Shown here one piece after another: positions 35,227 to 43,654 of a stretch of 64,000 nt of DNA (position 1 is the stretch's first letter; each line of letters begins with the position of its first letter). The translations under genes and the position numbers were made by a program. The notes under the pieces are model-generated. The model had not been told where the DNA came from. It did no database searches and saw nothing but the letters and a program-made list of their open reading frames with translations. The DNA is taken from contig CAVOHB010000004.1 of assembly GCA_963695705.1 (NCBI GenBank), positions 124,001 to 188,000 on the forward strand, written 5' to 3'. Source of the DNA: JBKPNJ01 sp963695705. Lineage in GTDB: Bacteria; Actinomycetota; Actinomycetes; Propionibacteriales; Nocardioidaceae.

Positions 35227-36453
35227 TCAGAGCTGGTCGAGCGGGACGCCGGTGTCGGCGAGCCGATCGGGGCTGACGGTCCGTCCGCCGAGGATGAGCT
35301 GCTCGACGGCCTCGGTGACATCCCAGACGTTGACGTTCATGCCCGCGAGAACCTTTCCTCCCGCTGTCCAGAACGCCAGGAACTCATGCCCGGCGGTGTC
35401 ACCGCGGAAGACCACATCGTCATATCCACCCGGCTCGACGTAGCCGGTGTACTCCATCCCGATGTCGTACTGGTCGGTGAAGAAGTACGGCAACCGGTCG
35501 TACACGACGTCCTCGCCGAGCATGGACCTGGCGGCCGCAGCGCCTTGATTCCGGGCGTTCGCCCAGTGCTCAACCCGAATCCGCCGCCCGAGAACCGGAT
35601 GGTAGGCGTTGGCCACATCGCCGGCGACGAAGATGTCTGGGTCGCCGGTGCGGAGGTGCTCGTCGGCGAGGATGCCGTTGTCGACGTCAAGGTCGGCGCC
35701 GAGCGCGAGCCCGGTGTTGGGCGTGATCCCCACTCCGACGAGCACGACGTCGGCGGGGACGACGCTACCGTCGGCGAGCCGTACACCGGTGACGGCGCCT
35801 CCCTCCCCGGTGAACTCGTTGACGCCCACCTCGCAGCGAAGATCGACACCCGCGGCGCGGTGGGCGTCCGCGAACACCTTGGCCACCTCCGGTCCGAGCA
35901 CACCGACCAACGGCAGTGACGCCTGCTCGAGAATCACCACCTCGAGCTCCGCCGCCCGGGCGGCGGCGGCGGTCTCCAGACCGATCCAGCCCCCGCCGAT
36001 GACCGCGACGCGCCCCCCGCTGCCGAACGCGGCCCGGATCCGCTCGCTGTCCTCGATCCGGCGCAGGTAGTGGATGCCGGCCAGATCGGAGCCGGGGATG
36101 GTGAGCCGGCGCGGGGTCGACCCCGTGGCCAGCAGCAGCTTGTCGTAGCCGAGGCGTGCGCCGTCATCGAGGACCACCTCGTGGGCCGACCGGTCGATCG
36201 CGGTGACCTCGCGTTCGAGCCGGAGGTCCACGTCATGCTTGGCGTACCAGTCCTCAGGATGGACGAAGACCGTCTCCCGCTCGGCCCGGCCCTGGAGGTA
36301 GTCCTTGGACAGCGGCGGCCGCTCGTAGGGTCGGTTCGGCTCGTCGCCGATCAGGGTGATCCGCCCGTCGTAGCCCTGCTCGCGCAGCGTCTCGGCCGCC
36401 AGGGCTCCGGTGAGGCTGGCGCCGACGATGACGAAGGTGGTGTCGGAGGTCAT
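35227..36453 (-). CDS. NAD(P)/FAD-dependent ferredoxin reductase-type oxidoreductase
   Basis: A 408-residue protein of the rhodocoxin/putidaredoxin reductase family. FVIVGASLTGALAAETLREQGY binds FAD, RPYERPPLSKDYLQG is the family signature, and GGRVAVIGGGWIGLETAAAA is the NAD(P) fold. TGDPDIFVAGDVANAYHPVLG is the second FAD site, and a C-terminal reductase dimerisation domain begins near 330. It transfers electrons from NAD(P)H to a [2Fe-2S] ferredoxin. It is divergent from a Cys-rich SufR-like regulator with a possible operator between them, which suggests redox or Fe-S control. No ferredoxin gene is adjacent. Confidence 0.9.
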   Translation of the reverse strand: MTSDTTFVIVGASLTGALAAETLREQGYDGRITLIGDEPNRPYERPPLSKDYLQGRAERETVFVHPEDWYAKHDVDLRLEREVTAIDRSAHEVVLDDGARLGYDKLLLATGSTPRRLTIPGSDLAGIHYLRRIEDSERIRAAFGSGGRVAVIGGGWIGLETAAAARAAELEVVILEQASLPLVGVLGPEVAKVFADAHRAAGVDLRCEVGVNEFTGEGGAVTGVRLADGSVVPADVVLVGVGITPNTGLALGADLDVDNGILADEHLRTGDPDIFVAGDVANAYHPVLGRRIRVEHWANARNQGAAAARSMLGEDVVYDRLPYFFTDQYDIGMEYTGYVEPGGYDDVVFRGDTAGHEFLAFWTAGGKVLAGMNVNVWDVTEAVEQLILGGRTVSPDRLADTGVPLDQL

Positions 36454-36543
36454 ACCGGTCTGGGCTCCTTCTGCTGAGGCGCGTGCCCGGAGGGCCCGGG
36501 ACCTGACGTTTGTCGTGGTTGCGCCTGCATGTAAAAGACACTA

Positions 36544-36560
36544 CTCTGAACGTTAGAGTT
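36544..36560. promoter_or_regulatory. Candidate operator between flavoprotein and regulator genes
   Basis: The inverted repeat ACTCTGAACGTTAGAGT (ACTCT/AGAGT arms, 7-bp centre) lies in the 150-bp divergent region. Being close to both starts, it could let the SufR-like regulator control itself and the reductase. Confidence 0.4.
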
Positions 36561-36603
36561 TGGCGTTGCTCTTGTCAATCCTGGCTGGAGGGAGGGCTTG
36601 TCG

Positions 36604-37350
36604 GTGTCAGCGGACGACTTTGCCGCGCGAGTGGCCGGGGTTGGCGCGCTGGTCGAGCCCGTCCGACGTGACCTCTACCTCTACGTCAGCGGCCAGCGTG
36701 ATCCGGTCAGCCGGGACCAGGCGGCCGCCGGCGTCGGCGTGCCCCGGCACACGGCGAAGTTCCACCTCGACCGGCTGGTGGAGGAGGGCCTGCTCGAGAC
36801 CGACTTCAGGCGACTGTCGGGACGGACCGGCCCTGGTGCTGGGCGCCCAGCGAAGCTCTACAAGCGTTCCGCCCGTGAGGTTTCCGTCACGATCCCGGAG
36901 CGACACTACGATCTCGCCGGAGAGCTGATGGCGCGGGCCATCGACGAGACGGTCCGATCCGGCACGCCGGTGCTCGACGACCTGCGCCGGGCCGCGGTCG
37001 ACCACGGAACACGGCTGGGCCGCTGCGCCCTGGCCGACGCCGGCGGCGAACGTGCCGACGACGAAGCGCTGGTGTCGTCAGCCTGCCGCACCCTCAGCGC
37101 CCACGGCTTCGAACCGCGCACCGACGACACCGCGATCACGCTCGCGAACTGCCCGTTCCACACCCTTGCCCGCGAGCACACCGAGTTGGTCTGCGGGATG
37201 AACCTGGCCCTGATCACGGCTCTCACCGAGTCGTTGTGCCCCGACCTGTTCGACGCCCGCCTCGACCCGGCACCGGGCCGGTGCTGCGTCGTCCTCTCGA
37301 GAACCCTAGGCGCGCGACCGGTCGCTGGCCGTCCAGGTGACGGTCGCTAA
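36604..37350 (+). CDS. SufR-like helix-turn-helix regulator with conserved cysteines
   Basis: About 248 residues. The N-terminal winged helix (QAAAGVGVPRHTAKFHLDRLVEEGLL near 40-65) is of the ArsR/DeoR-like COG2345 type. RTGPGAGRPAKLYKRS follows. The C-terminal half has ITLANCPFHTLAREHTELVCG and PAPGRCCVVLSR. The NCPF, VCGMN and CC cysteines are placed as in SufR-type regulators, where they hold an Fe-S cluster, so this is probably a redox or iron sensor. GTG 36604 has the best ribosome-binding-site spacing behind GGAGGGAGGG; a TTG six bases upstream is possible. Its stop overlaps the convergent aminoacyl-tRNA deacylase gene. Confidence 0.8.
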   Translation: MSADDFAARVAGVGALVEPVRRDLYLYVSGQRDPVSRDQAAAGVGVPRHTAKFHLDRLVEEGLLETDFRRLSGRTGPGAGRPAKLYKRSAREVSVTIPERHYDLAGELMARAIDETVRSGTPVLDDLRRAAVDHGTRLGRCALADAGGERADDEALVSSACRTLSAHGFEPRTDDTAITLANCPFHTLAREHTELVCGMNLALITALTESLCPDLFDARLDPAPGRCCVVLSRTLGARPVAGRPGDGR

Positions 37351-37892
37351 CGGCCCAGGCCCTCGACGACCTCGGCGCCGGGGAGCTCGGCCAGGACGGC
37401 GCCCGGAAGTACCAGCTTCGAACGGCGCAGGCCGCTGCCCACGACAACCACCGGCGCAGCCGCCACTGCCGCGTCGACCAGCAACGGCCAGCTCGGGGGG
37501 AGCCCGACGGGCGTGATGCCTCCGTACTCCATCCCGGTCTCGCTCACGGCGAAATCAGTTGCGGCGAACGATGCCTTGCGCACCGCGAGCCGGCGCCGGA
37601 CCAGGCCGTTGACGTCGGCGCGGGTGGTCGCGAGGACGACGCACGCCGCGTGCCGCGCCTCACCGCCGCGCCGGCCGGTCACGATGACGCAGTTGGCCGA
37701 CATCTCCAGGGCAACGCCGTACGCCGCCGACATGGCGGCGGTATCGGCGAGTCCGGGATCGATCTCGGCGACGTGCACGCCCGCGATCCCTGCGACGCCC
37801 GCCGCCACGGCACCGGTGACCGCCGCGGCGACCACCGGCGCGAGCAGATCGAGTCGCTCCGTCGCCGGGATGGTCGGCAGAGTGCCGATCAT
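37347..37892 (-). CDS. YbaK/ProX-type aminoacyl-tRNA deacylase
   Basis: A 181-residue protein with the YbaK/prolyl-tRNA-synthetase-associated domain. VHVAEIDPGLADTAAMSAAYG, NCVIVTGRRGGEARHAACVV, RRRLAVRKASFAATDFAV with the conserved Lys, and ETGMEYGGITPVGLP (the family TGxxxGGxxPxG signature) are in order. Such enzymes hydrolyse mischarged tRNAs, usually Cys- or Ala-tRNAPro. ATG 37892 overlaps the stop of the upstream MarR regulator (ATGA), so the two are coupled. Confidence 0.88.
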   Translation of the reverse strand: MIGTLPTIPATERLDLLAPVVAAAVTGAVAAGVAGIAGVHVAEIDPGLADTAAMSAAYGVALEMSANCVIVTGRRGGEARHAACVVLATTRADVNGLVRRRLAVRKASFAATDFAVSETGMEYGGITPVGLPPSWPLLVDAAVAAAPVVVVGSGLRRSKLVLPGAVLAELPGAEVVEGLGR

Positions 37893-38482
37893 GTTCCCGT
37901 GCCTTTCGAACCCATGGTCGTGGCGAGGCCGGTCACGGGGCACGCCCCGCGGTCGCGGCCACAGGCGGTGAAGTCGCACAGCCGGCAGAGGTACCCACCC
38001 GGCGGTGGATGGCCGACAGCGCGGTCCGCCAGCCGGTCCACGGCGAGCGTTCGCAGCAGCTTTGCGGCGATCCGCTCGAAGGCGCGGCACTCGGCTTCGC
38101 TGAGCTCGCCGAGCACCCTGTCGAGTGCTGCCGAGCGGGCGGCCAACACGCGCCGCGCCGCCCGATGGCCGTTCGAGGTGAGCACGAGGGACACGGCGCG
38201 TCCGTTGGCTCCCGGTCGTCGCTGGACGTAACCGTCGGCCTCCAACCTGTCCACGAGCCGCACCGCGCCGGACGGAGTAAGACCGACGACCCTGCGCAGG
38301 TCATCCATGGATCCCCCGGCCAGGAACTCGTGCAGCGCGACGAGCGCGGCCGGTGCAGCGGCGGTATGCCTGGCAGCATCCTCGGTGGCGACTCGCAACC
38401 GGTCCCCGACCGCCACTGCGAGAGCGCCGAGCAGATTCGTACTGCGGCCCTCACTGCCCGCAACGTCACGTGACTGACTCAC
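37889..38482 (-). CDS. MarR-family regulator with Cys-rich C terminus
   Basis: A 197-residue regulator. The winged helix is at about 55-125 (MDDLRRVVGLTPSGAVRLVDRL, then GYVQRRPGANGRAVSLVLT). After the dimerisation helix, the tail reads YLCRLCDFTACGRDRGACPV, four Cys in a C-x2-C-x4-C-x6-C arrangement that could hold a metal ion or Fe-S cluster. It ends TTMGSKGTGT. It is translationally coupled to the YbaK-type deacylase, which is an odd partner, and divergent from the DUF3224 gene, so those are its likely targets. Confidence 0.85.
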   Translation of the reverse strand: MSQSRDVAGSEGRSTNLLGALAVAVGDRLRVATEDAARHTAAAPAALVALHEFLAGGSMDDLRRVVGLTPSGAVRLVDRLEADGYVQRRPGANGRAVSLVLTSNGHRAARRVLAARSAALDRVLGELSEAECRAFERIAAKLLRTLAVDRLADRAVGHPPPGGYLCRLCDFTACGRDRGACPVTGLATTMGSKGTGT

Positions 38483-38558
38483 ATCGTGAGCGTACCAACC
38501 TGCGCCGCATCACTCGCTACAGTAATGTGAATGACACACACATTTAGGAGGCACTCGA

Positions 38559-38963
38559 GTGACTACTCAGGCAACCGCAACGTTCACCGTCGAGAGCTGG
38601 GACGAGGCACCCTGGGACGAGCAGGCGGACCTGCCCAAGCTCACCCGTGCGACGGTCGAGAAGGCTCTTTCCGGAGACCTCGAGGGCACATCGACCACTG
38701 TCTGGCTGATGTCCTACGGCGCGGACGGCTCGGCCGACTTCGTAGGCATCGAGAGGCTCAAGGGCACGGTTGACGGGCGCACCGGCAGCTTCGTGCTGCA
38801 ACACATCGGCCGGTTCGACGACGGCGCCGCGCGGGCTTCGCTGGTGGTCATCCCGGGCTCGGGCACCGGCGACCTGTCCGGGCTCAGCGGTGAAGGCAGT
38901 TTCGTGGCCGACCCCAACGGCTCCATCACGCTCGAGCTGTCGTTCGCCGGTTCCGCGGGCTAG
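38559..38963 (+). CDS. DUF3224 family protein
   Basis: A 134-residue protein of the DUF3224 family. TATFTVESWDEAPWDEQADLP, GTSTTVWLMSYGADGSADFVG and GSFVLQHIGRFDDGAARASL followed by VIPGSGTGDLSGLSG are characteristic. The fold resembles the allene-oxide-cyclase-like barrel; no activity is established. GTG 38559 has a perfect AGGAGG nine bases upstream. It is divergent from the MarR regulator, with 76 bp between starts, and is often paired with such regulators in actinobacteria. Confidence 0.88.
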   Translation: MTTQATATFTVESWDEAPWDEQADLPKLTRATVEKALSGDLEGTSTTVWLMSYGADGSADFVGIERLKGTVDGRTGSFVLQHIGRFDDGAARASLVVIPGSGTGDLSGLSGEGSFVADPNGSITLELSFAGSAG

Positions 38964-38971
38964 CCGGCTCA

Positions 38972-39451
38972 TCATTCGGTCGGTGTCGTGGCGCGAGGAA
39001 GGACCAGAGCGAACGCCAAGAGCGCCGCGAGGGGCCCGGCGACCACGAACCATGAGCGGGTCGGGAGCTGCGCCACCGCGACGACGGCGACCACCGCGGC
39101 CACCGACCCGAGGACCGCGATCGGTAACACCGTGCCGAGCCACGGGTCAAGGTCGCCTTCGGGCGACTCGCCGTCACCGAAATCGGCCAGGAACGCGTAG
39201 CCCATCAAGAGCATCCCCAGGAGCGCGGCGGTCGGCGCCGAGTGCGTGGCCGCACCCATCAGCAGCACTGACACAGGTAGCAGGCCGGCCATCCATCTCA
39301 GCTGCCGCGCGAACAGCGACAACACCCCGGTGACTCCGATCAGGACCACCCACCACTCCTGGTCGGGTACCGGACCGAAGGCCAGCGCGAGCGCGGCAGC
39401 ACCGACAGCCGCCGCGCACCAGACCGAGACGACACCGGCGGGCATCGTCAT
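38972..39451 (-). CDS. Small membrane protein of the MoxR/DUF58 operon
   Basis: A 159-residue hydrophobic protein with about five to six predicted TM segments (VVSVWCAAAVGAAALALAFG, VVLIGVTGVLSLFA, AALLGMLLMGYAFLA, VLGSVAAVVAVVAV, FVVAGPLAALLAFALVL). ATG 39451 overlaps the stop of the DUF58 gene. It is last in a five-gene operon. No named family is recognised, and function is inferred only from the context. Confidence 0.7.
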   Translation of the reverse strand: MTMPAGVVSVWCAAAVGAAALALAFGPVPDQEWWVVLIGVTGVLSLFARQLRWMAGLLPVSVLLMGAATHSAPTAALLGMLLMGYAFLADFGDGESPEGDLDPWLGTVLPIAVLGSVAAVVAVVAVAQLPTRSWFVVAGPLAALLAFALVLPRATTPTE

Positions 39452-40767
39452 CGCGACATGCCCGGCTGAAGCCGCAGGTGCCTGCGCTCCAACGACACAC
39501 CCTGCCCTTCCCGCCACGGGATGACCGCCACCCCGAGCTCCCTCATGGCATGCAGGGTCGCCGCCCGCTCAAGCCGCCAGATCCGCTGGCCGAGTGGACC
39601 TCTCGTGTCGGCCGACGGCGGTATGAACGTGGCCACGAGGTCGATGACCAGCGTCGCGTGCCCACGCGAGCGGAGGTCAGCGATCGAGTCGAGAACGGCC
39701 GGCTCGAGCAGCGGGCTGACGACGAACACCATGGCCCCGTTCGGCAATGCCGTGCGCGGCAGCCGGGTGATCTCCGGTCGCACGTAGCTGTGGTCGACGA
39801 CGCTCGCCAGCGCCTGGTCCATGATGCGGTAGTACTGCCGGACGCCGAGATCCGGCGCGAGCCACCGGATTCGGGCGCCGAACCCGACCACTCCGACGCG
39901 GTCGCCCTGATCGAGATAGGCCTGGGCGATCCCCGCGCTCACCCGCACCGCCGACTCGAGGATCGACCCGTTGGCGAGCGCCCCGTCCCCCGTCGTGTCC
40001 ACGAGCACAACGACCTCGGTGGCCCGTTCGGCCGCGTGCTGGTTGACGACCAGGGTCTGGCGGCGGCTGCTCGCCGGCCAGTTGATGTGACGGACGGAGT
40101 CCCCGGGGACGTAGTCGCGGGTGCCGATGAACTCCATGCCTGCGCCCGGGCGCCGGCCGGTGTGCGAGCCGATCCGAGAGAGCACGTTGGCCGGGACAAC
40201 GAGGTCGCGCGCGCTGATCTTAGGCGGGAACACCTTGAGCCCGGGCAGCGAGACCGAAGCGCGCGAACCCCAGCCGAGACCCCGTGAACGCACCTGGATC
40301 TGCACGTCGCCCAGCACCCAGTTGCCCCAGCGCCGTGGCGTCACCGTCCAGCGGAAGACCGCGGTGTTCGTCGCGTGGACCGGTGCGACCAGGGCGGGCT
40401 CGATGCCGAACGCAGCGCCGCTGTCGGTGCCGCCGTACCTGGCCGCGATCATCCCCAGCACCTGGCTGCTCTTCACCTCGAGGACGACCTCGAGGTCATC
40501 GCCCTCGAAGCATCGCTCCTCGGAGACGCTGAGTGTCATCTGCAGCTCGCCCGGCCGCACCCCCCACTGAAGGACCGGTAACAGCGCCACCAGGCTCGGC
40601 GCGGCGATGAGAGCCAGTCCGGGGCGGCCCAGCGCGATCGCGAGGCCGAGTCCGATCAGCGCCACGGTGGCCAGCCGGGCGGTCAGGGCAGCCGGACGCC
40701 AGCGCAGCGCCTGGGTTCTCCGGCCCCGGATCCCGCGCTGCGATCCGGCTGTGATCCGGGTGGTCAC
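39448..40767 (-). CDS. DUF58 domain protein
   Basis: The 439-residue product has two N-terminal TM segments (about 30-70) and a large cytoplasmic part with DUF58: RIGSHTGRRPGAGMEFIGTRDYVPGDSVR, then HINWPASSRRQTLVVNQ near 195-240, the RxY-xxGDxxRxIxWxASAR-like signature. A von Willebrand-A-like half follows (VVVLVDTTGDGA; DxTGD in place of DxSxS). GTG 40767 overlaps the moxR stop (GTGA). DUF58 proteins are regular partners of MoxR ATPases, probably in assembling or inserting factors into membrane or extracytoplasmic complexes. Confidence 0.88.
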   Translation of the reverse strand: MTTRITAGSQRGIRGRRTQALRWRPAALTARLATVALIGLGLAIALGRPGLALIAAPSLVALLPVLQWGVRPGELQMTLSVSEERCFEGDDLEVVLEVKSSQVLGMIAARYGGTDSGAAFGIEPALVAPVHATNTAVFRWTVTPRRWGNWVLGDVQIQVRSRGLGWGSRASVSLPGLKVFPPKISARDLVVPANVLSRIGSHTGRRPGAGMEFIGTRDYVPGDSVRHINWPASSRRQTLVVNQHAAERATEVVVLVDTTGDGALANGSILESAVRVSAGIAQAYLDQGDRVGVVGFGARIRWLAPDLGVRQYYRIMDQALASVVDHSYVRPEITRLPRTALPNGAMVFVVSPLLEPAVLDSIADLRSRGHATLVIDLVATFIPPSADTRGPLGQRIWRLERAATLHAMRELGVAVIPWREGQGVSLERRHLRLQPGMSR

Positions 40768-41732
40768 GATCTCGCCGAGGGCGTCGGCACCAGCTCCATG
40801 ACCTCTGCGACCACCTCGTCGCCGGTTATCCGGCTGATCCACAGCTCCGGTCGCACGACGACGCGGTGACCGAGCGCCGCCACGGCGATGCGCTTCACGT
40901 CCTCGGGGATGACGAACCCACGGCCGGCGAGAACGGCGGCTCCACGGGCCAGCTGCGTGACCGCGAGGGTTCCCCGCGGGCTGGCACCCACCAGCGCCTT
41001 GGGGTGTTCGCGAGTGGCGTGCACGAGCGCCACGATGTAGTCCAGCACATCGGGATGCAGCTCGATGTGCTCCAGCGACTCGACCATCGCGCGTACGTCC
41101 GCGGCCGTCACGAGCTCGGTCAGGTCAGGGGCCGCCGACCCGCGGGCCAGCCGGGTGCGGAGCATGTTCACCTCGCCGGCCGCGTCGAGATAGCCGAGCC
41201 GGACTCTAACGGTGAACCGGTCCAGCTGGGCCTCCGGCAACGCGTATGTCCCCTCGTACTCGATCGGGTTGTCCGTCGCCAGCACGACGAAAGGATCGGG
41301 CAGCGGACGGGTCCGGCCGTCTGCACTGACCTGGCGCTCCGCCATGGCCTCCAACAGGGCGGCCTGAGTCTTGGGGGGTGTCCGGTTGATCTCGTCGGCG
41401 AGCAGCAGGTTGGTGAAGATCGGCCCCTCGCGAAAGCTCAGGTCCCCGGACCGCTGGTCGTAGAGCACAGCGCCGGTGAGATCCTGCGGCAGCAGGTCCG
41501 GGGTGAACTGCACCCTCGTGAACGACAGCCCGAGGACCTGGGCGAACGACCTCGCCAGCATCGTCTTGCCCAGCCCGGGCAGGTCCTCGATCAGCACGTG
41601 CCCCCCGGCCAGCACTCCCAGCAGTACGGTCTCGAGCGCCGCCCGCTTGCCCACGATGACGCGTTCGACCTCGTCGAGGATCATGGTCACCGCGGCCGCG
41701 GTTTGCTCCGGCGTGTAGACCAGCGTGGTCAC
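40764..41732 (-). CDS. MoxR-family AAA+ ATPase
   Basis: A 322-residue AAA+ ATPase. Walker A is HVLIEDLPGLGKTMLARSF near 48-66, Walker B LLLADEINRTPPKTQAALLEAM near 110-131, and sensor 1 VLATDNPIEYEGTYALPEAQLDRF near 150-175 (in part). An alpha-helical lid with GASPRGTLAV follows. MoxR proteins act as chaperones that mature protein complexes, together with VWA/DUF58 partners encoded next door. GTG 41732 overlaps the preceding gene's stop. This is the central gene of the operon. Confidence 0.92.
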   Translation of the reverse strand: MTTLVYTPEQTAAAVTMILDEVERVIVGKRAALETVLLGVLAGGHVLIEDLPGLGKTMLARSFAQVLGLSFTRVQFTPDLLPQDLTGAVLYDQRSGDLSFREGPIFTNLLLADEINRTPPKTQAALLEAMAERQVSADGRTRPLPDPFVVLATDNPIEYEGTYALPEAQLDRFTVRVRLGYLDAAGEVNMLRTRLARGSAAPDLTELVTAADVRAMVESLEHIELHPDVLDYIVALVHATREHPKALVGASPRGTLAVTQLARGAAVLAGRGFVIPEDVKRIAVAALGHRVVVRPELWISRITGDEVVAEVMELVPTPSARS

Positions 41733-42217
41733 AGCGCCTCCAGCCGGTCGACCAGTGCGGTCAGCTCGGCCTGAGTCGGCCCGGACATCGACCGCGAGGT
41801 CTCCTTCGGTCGCGCCGGGTCGAGCAGCCTCCAGGCCGGCTCACCCACGAGGTCTCGCGCCCGCTCGGGGCGCTGCTCGAGGCGGACACCGTGGGCGTCG
41901 CGCAGCCGGCTCGCCATCACCCGTTCCAGCCGCGGTCGCAACGTGCGGTCGAACTCACGCATCGAATGCCTCGCGATGGCAAGCTCTGAGTCCATCGCCT
42001 TGACCGAACGAAGCAGACCGTCGGGTTCCGCCCGTGACCTGGCTCGGCGCCTGAGCGGGGGGATGTCCATCAGCTCGAGTCGGCCGTTCAGCGCCTGAAG
42101 CCCGACGGCGAACATCGACGTGTAGAGCAGCCCGATCGGCCCGAATGCGGCCCAGCCGCCCAGCATCAGGCAGGCCAGCCCGAACGGCAGTCGGCGTCCG
42201 AGGCTCGATCCGATCAT
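41729..42217 (-). CDS. Membrane-anchored hypothetical protein in MoxR operon
   Basis: A 162-residue protein with two close TM segments at about 10-40 (LACLMLGGWAAFG, PIGLLYTSMFAVGLQAL) and a long Arg-rich cytoplasmic helix region (LRRRARSRAEPDGLLRSVKA, then HSMREFDRTLRPRLERVMAS). It overlaps both neighbours by four bases, so it belongs to the operon. Similar short membrane proteins sit between DUF4129 and moxR genes in other actinobacteria, without an assigned function. Confidence 0.75.
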   Translation of the reverse strand: MIGSSLGRRLPFGLACLMLGGWAAFGPIGLLYTSMFAVGLQALNGRLELMDIPPLRRRARSRAEPDGLLRSVKAMDSELAIARHSMREFDRTLRPRLERVMASRLRDAHGVRLEQRPERARDLVGEPAWRLLDPARPKETSRSMSGPTQAELTALVDRLEAL

Positions 42218-43053
42218 GAGTGTGCCGGTGCAGGCGTGCCGGCATCGGCGATGATCCGGCGCAGCGCGGCCGCGGCGCGGTCCGCGGCATCGGGAGGTAG
42301 TGGCTCACTCGCGTAGCGGGCCACCTGGAACAGTTCGATGAGCTCTGCGCCGGACGAGTCATGAAGCACCCCGTTGCGGGTCGCCCGAAGCAGCAGGTCC
42401 GTCGGCGTATCGGCGGCGGTCGAGGGCACGCCGCACCGGGCGATCGTGGCCGCCATCGACTCATAGCACCGGATGACCGCGGTTCTCGCGTCGTCGTGGA
42501 TCGTCAGGGCGGAAAGCCCGGCTCGCGCGGCCAGCTCCACCAGGGCCGCCGCGGTGTCGGCCTCCGGCTCGGGGCGGCTCTCCGGTCGGCGCCGCCGCAG
42601 CAGGAGTATCACAACAAGCGCCGCGACCGCCGCGGCGAGAACGACGGCCGGCCAGACGTCGTTGGACACGATGGAGGTATCGCCGCCGGTACTCGCGGAG
42701 TGCTTGGCGGTGTCGGGCTTCCCGCCACCGCCGAAGAGGTCGAGCCCGTGGGGGTAAGCCCGCCGGAACAGGTAGGCAGCGAACAGGAGCAGGGCGTAGG
42801 TCGCCACTTGCGCCAGGATCTGGCGCCCCGACGCCTCCTGACGGCGCCTGTCACGATGCCGCAGGTGGAGCCAGATGGTAAGGGGGCCCCCGACGACCAG
42901 GAGCACGAGTCCGATGGCGCCCGCGACGTCTGAGTTCATTCGGCGCTGGTCGAACGTCACATCGCCGCGCATCCTGATGCTCGCAGCCGCCAGGGAGAGC
43001 GCTGCGATGACGACGACGGACTGCCAGGCGAGGCGGAAGCGCAGCATCCTCAC
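42214..43053 (-). CDS. DUF4129 domain membrane protein
   Basis: The 279-residue product has TM segments at about 9-25, 43-62, 83-100 and 133-152 and a cytoplasmic C-terminal DUF4129 domain (AVIRCYESMAATIARCGVP, then DTPTDLLLRATRNGVL and LIELFQVARYASEPL). DUF4129 is a recurrent partner of MoxR/DUF58 clusters, where transglutaminase-like proteins may also occur; none is seen here. It is the first gene of the operon. GTG 43053 is used; the ATG two codons on has better spacing from GAGGGG and may be the real start. Confidence 0.85.
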   Translation of the reverse strand: MRMLRFRLAWQSVVVIAALSLAAASIRMRGDVTFDQRRMNSDVAGAIGLVLLVVGGPLTIWLHLRHRDRRRQEASGRQILAQVATYALLLFAAYLFRRAYPHGLDLFGGGGKPDTAKHSASTGGDTSIVSNDVWPAVVLAAAVAALVVILLLRRRRPESRPEPEADTAAALVELAARAGLSALTIHDDARTAVIRCYESMAATIARCGVPSTAADTPTDLLLRATRNGVLHDSSGAELIELFQVARYASEPLPPDAADRAAAALRRIIADAGTPAPAHS

Positions 43054-43234
43054 CCCCTCGGCCGACGGAGAGCGTCCACATGCCGGTCCTCACGATAATG
43101 GTCCGGAACGTCAAAGACCGACCCGCAAAGTTGCAGGTCGGCATCGGAAGGCGGAGAAGAAGATCGAGCGCGGCGCTCCCCCGTAGGCACTTGGTGCGAA
43201 ACGGATCGCACGGGGCGCCTGCGGCACGCGCGCG

Positions 43235-43459
43235 CTAGTTGGAGCTGGAATCCTCCGCTCGTCGCTGCTGAGGAAGTGTCCCGGCTAGCAGATCTCGGAC
43301 CTCGGACTCACGGTAGCGGCGGTGGCCGCCGAGGGTACGGATCGAGCTCAACTTGCCGGCTTTAGCCCACCGGGTCACCGTCTTCGGGTCAACCCGGAAC
43401 ATCGCCGCAACCTCTGCTGGTGTCAGCAGCGGCTCGGACTCCGGAGCTTTCGTATTCAA
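43235..43459 (-). CDS. bldC: BldC-type MerR-like developmental regulator
   Basis: A 74-residue DNA-binding protein: LLTPAEVAAMFRVDPKTVTR, then WAKAGKLSSIRTLGGHRRYR. This is the winged-helix half of MerR without an effector domain, and nearly the same sequence as Streptomyces BldC. There BldC binds DNA repeats in tandem arrays to control sporulation genes. Start is TTG 43459 with AGAAGGA six bases before; that gives the usual length. The neighbouring unknown gene, valine dehydrogenase and purM/purF keep the Streptomyces order. Confidence 0.93.
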   Translation of the reverse strand: MNTKAPESEPLLTPAEVAAMFRVDPKTVTRWAKAGKLSSIRTLGGHRRYRESEVRDLLAGTLPQQRRAEDSSSN

Positions 43460-43593
43460 TGCGTCCTTCTCCCATTCTGTCCACGCGGGACTCCTGCGCC
43501 TGTCGCCGGTTGGTGGCATGCGCATACCCGGCGATCAGGTCTAGATAACGCTGATCTGTGCGACACGTTACAGATGATGTCGTCGGTACGCAT

Positions 43594-43609
43594 TAGCCCG
43601 TTTGGGCTA
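43594..43609. terminator. Small palindrome between bldC and the upstream unknown gene
   Basis: TAGCCC-GTTT-GGGCTA, a perfect 6-bp hairpin 46 bp after the stop of the minus-strand gene ending at 43655. It could terminate that transcript or act as an operator for bldC, whose start is 135 bp downstream. Confidence 0.4.
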
Positions 43610-43654
43610 TCTTGCGGGGCATTTGTGCGCTCGAAACGTGCCTTTTGGGCGGAA

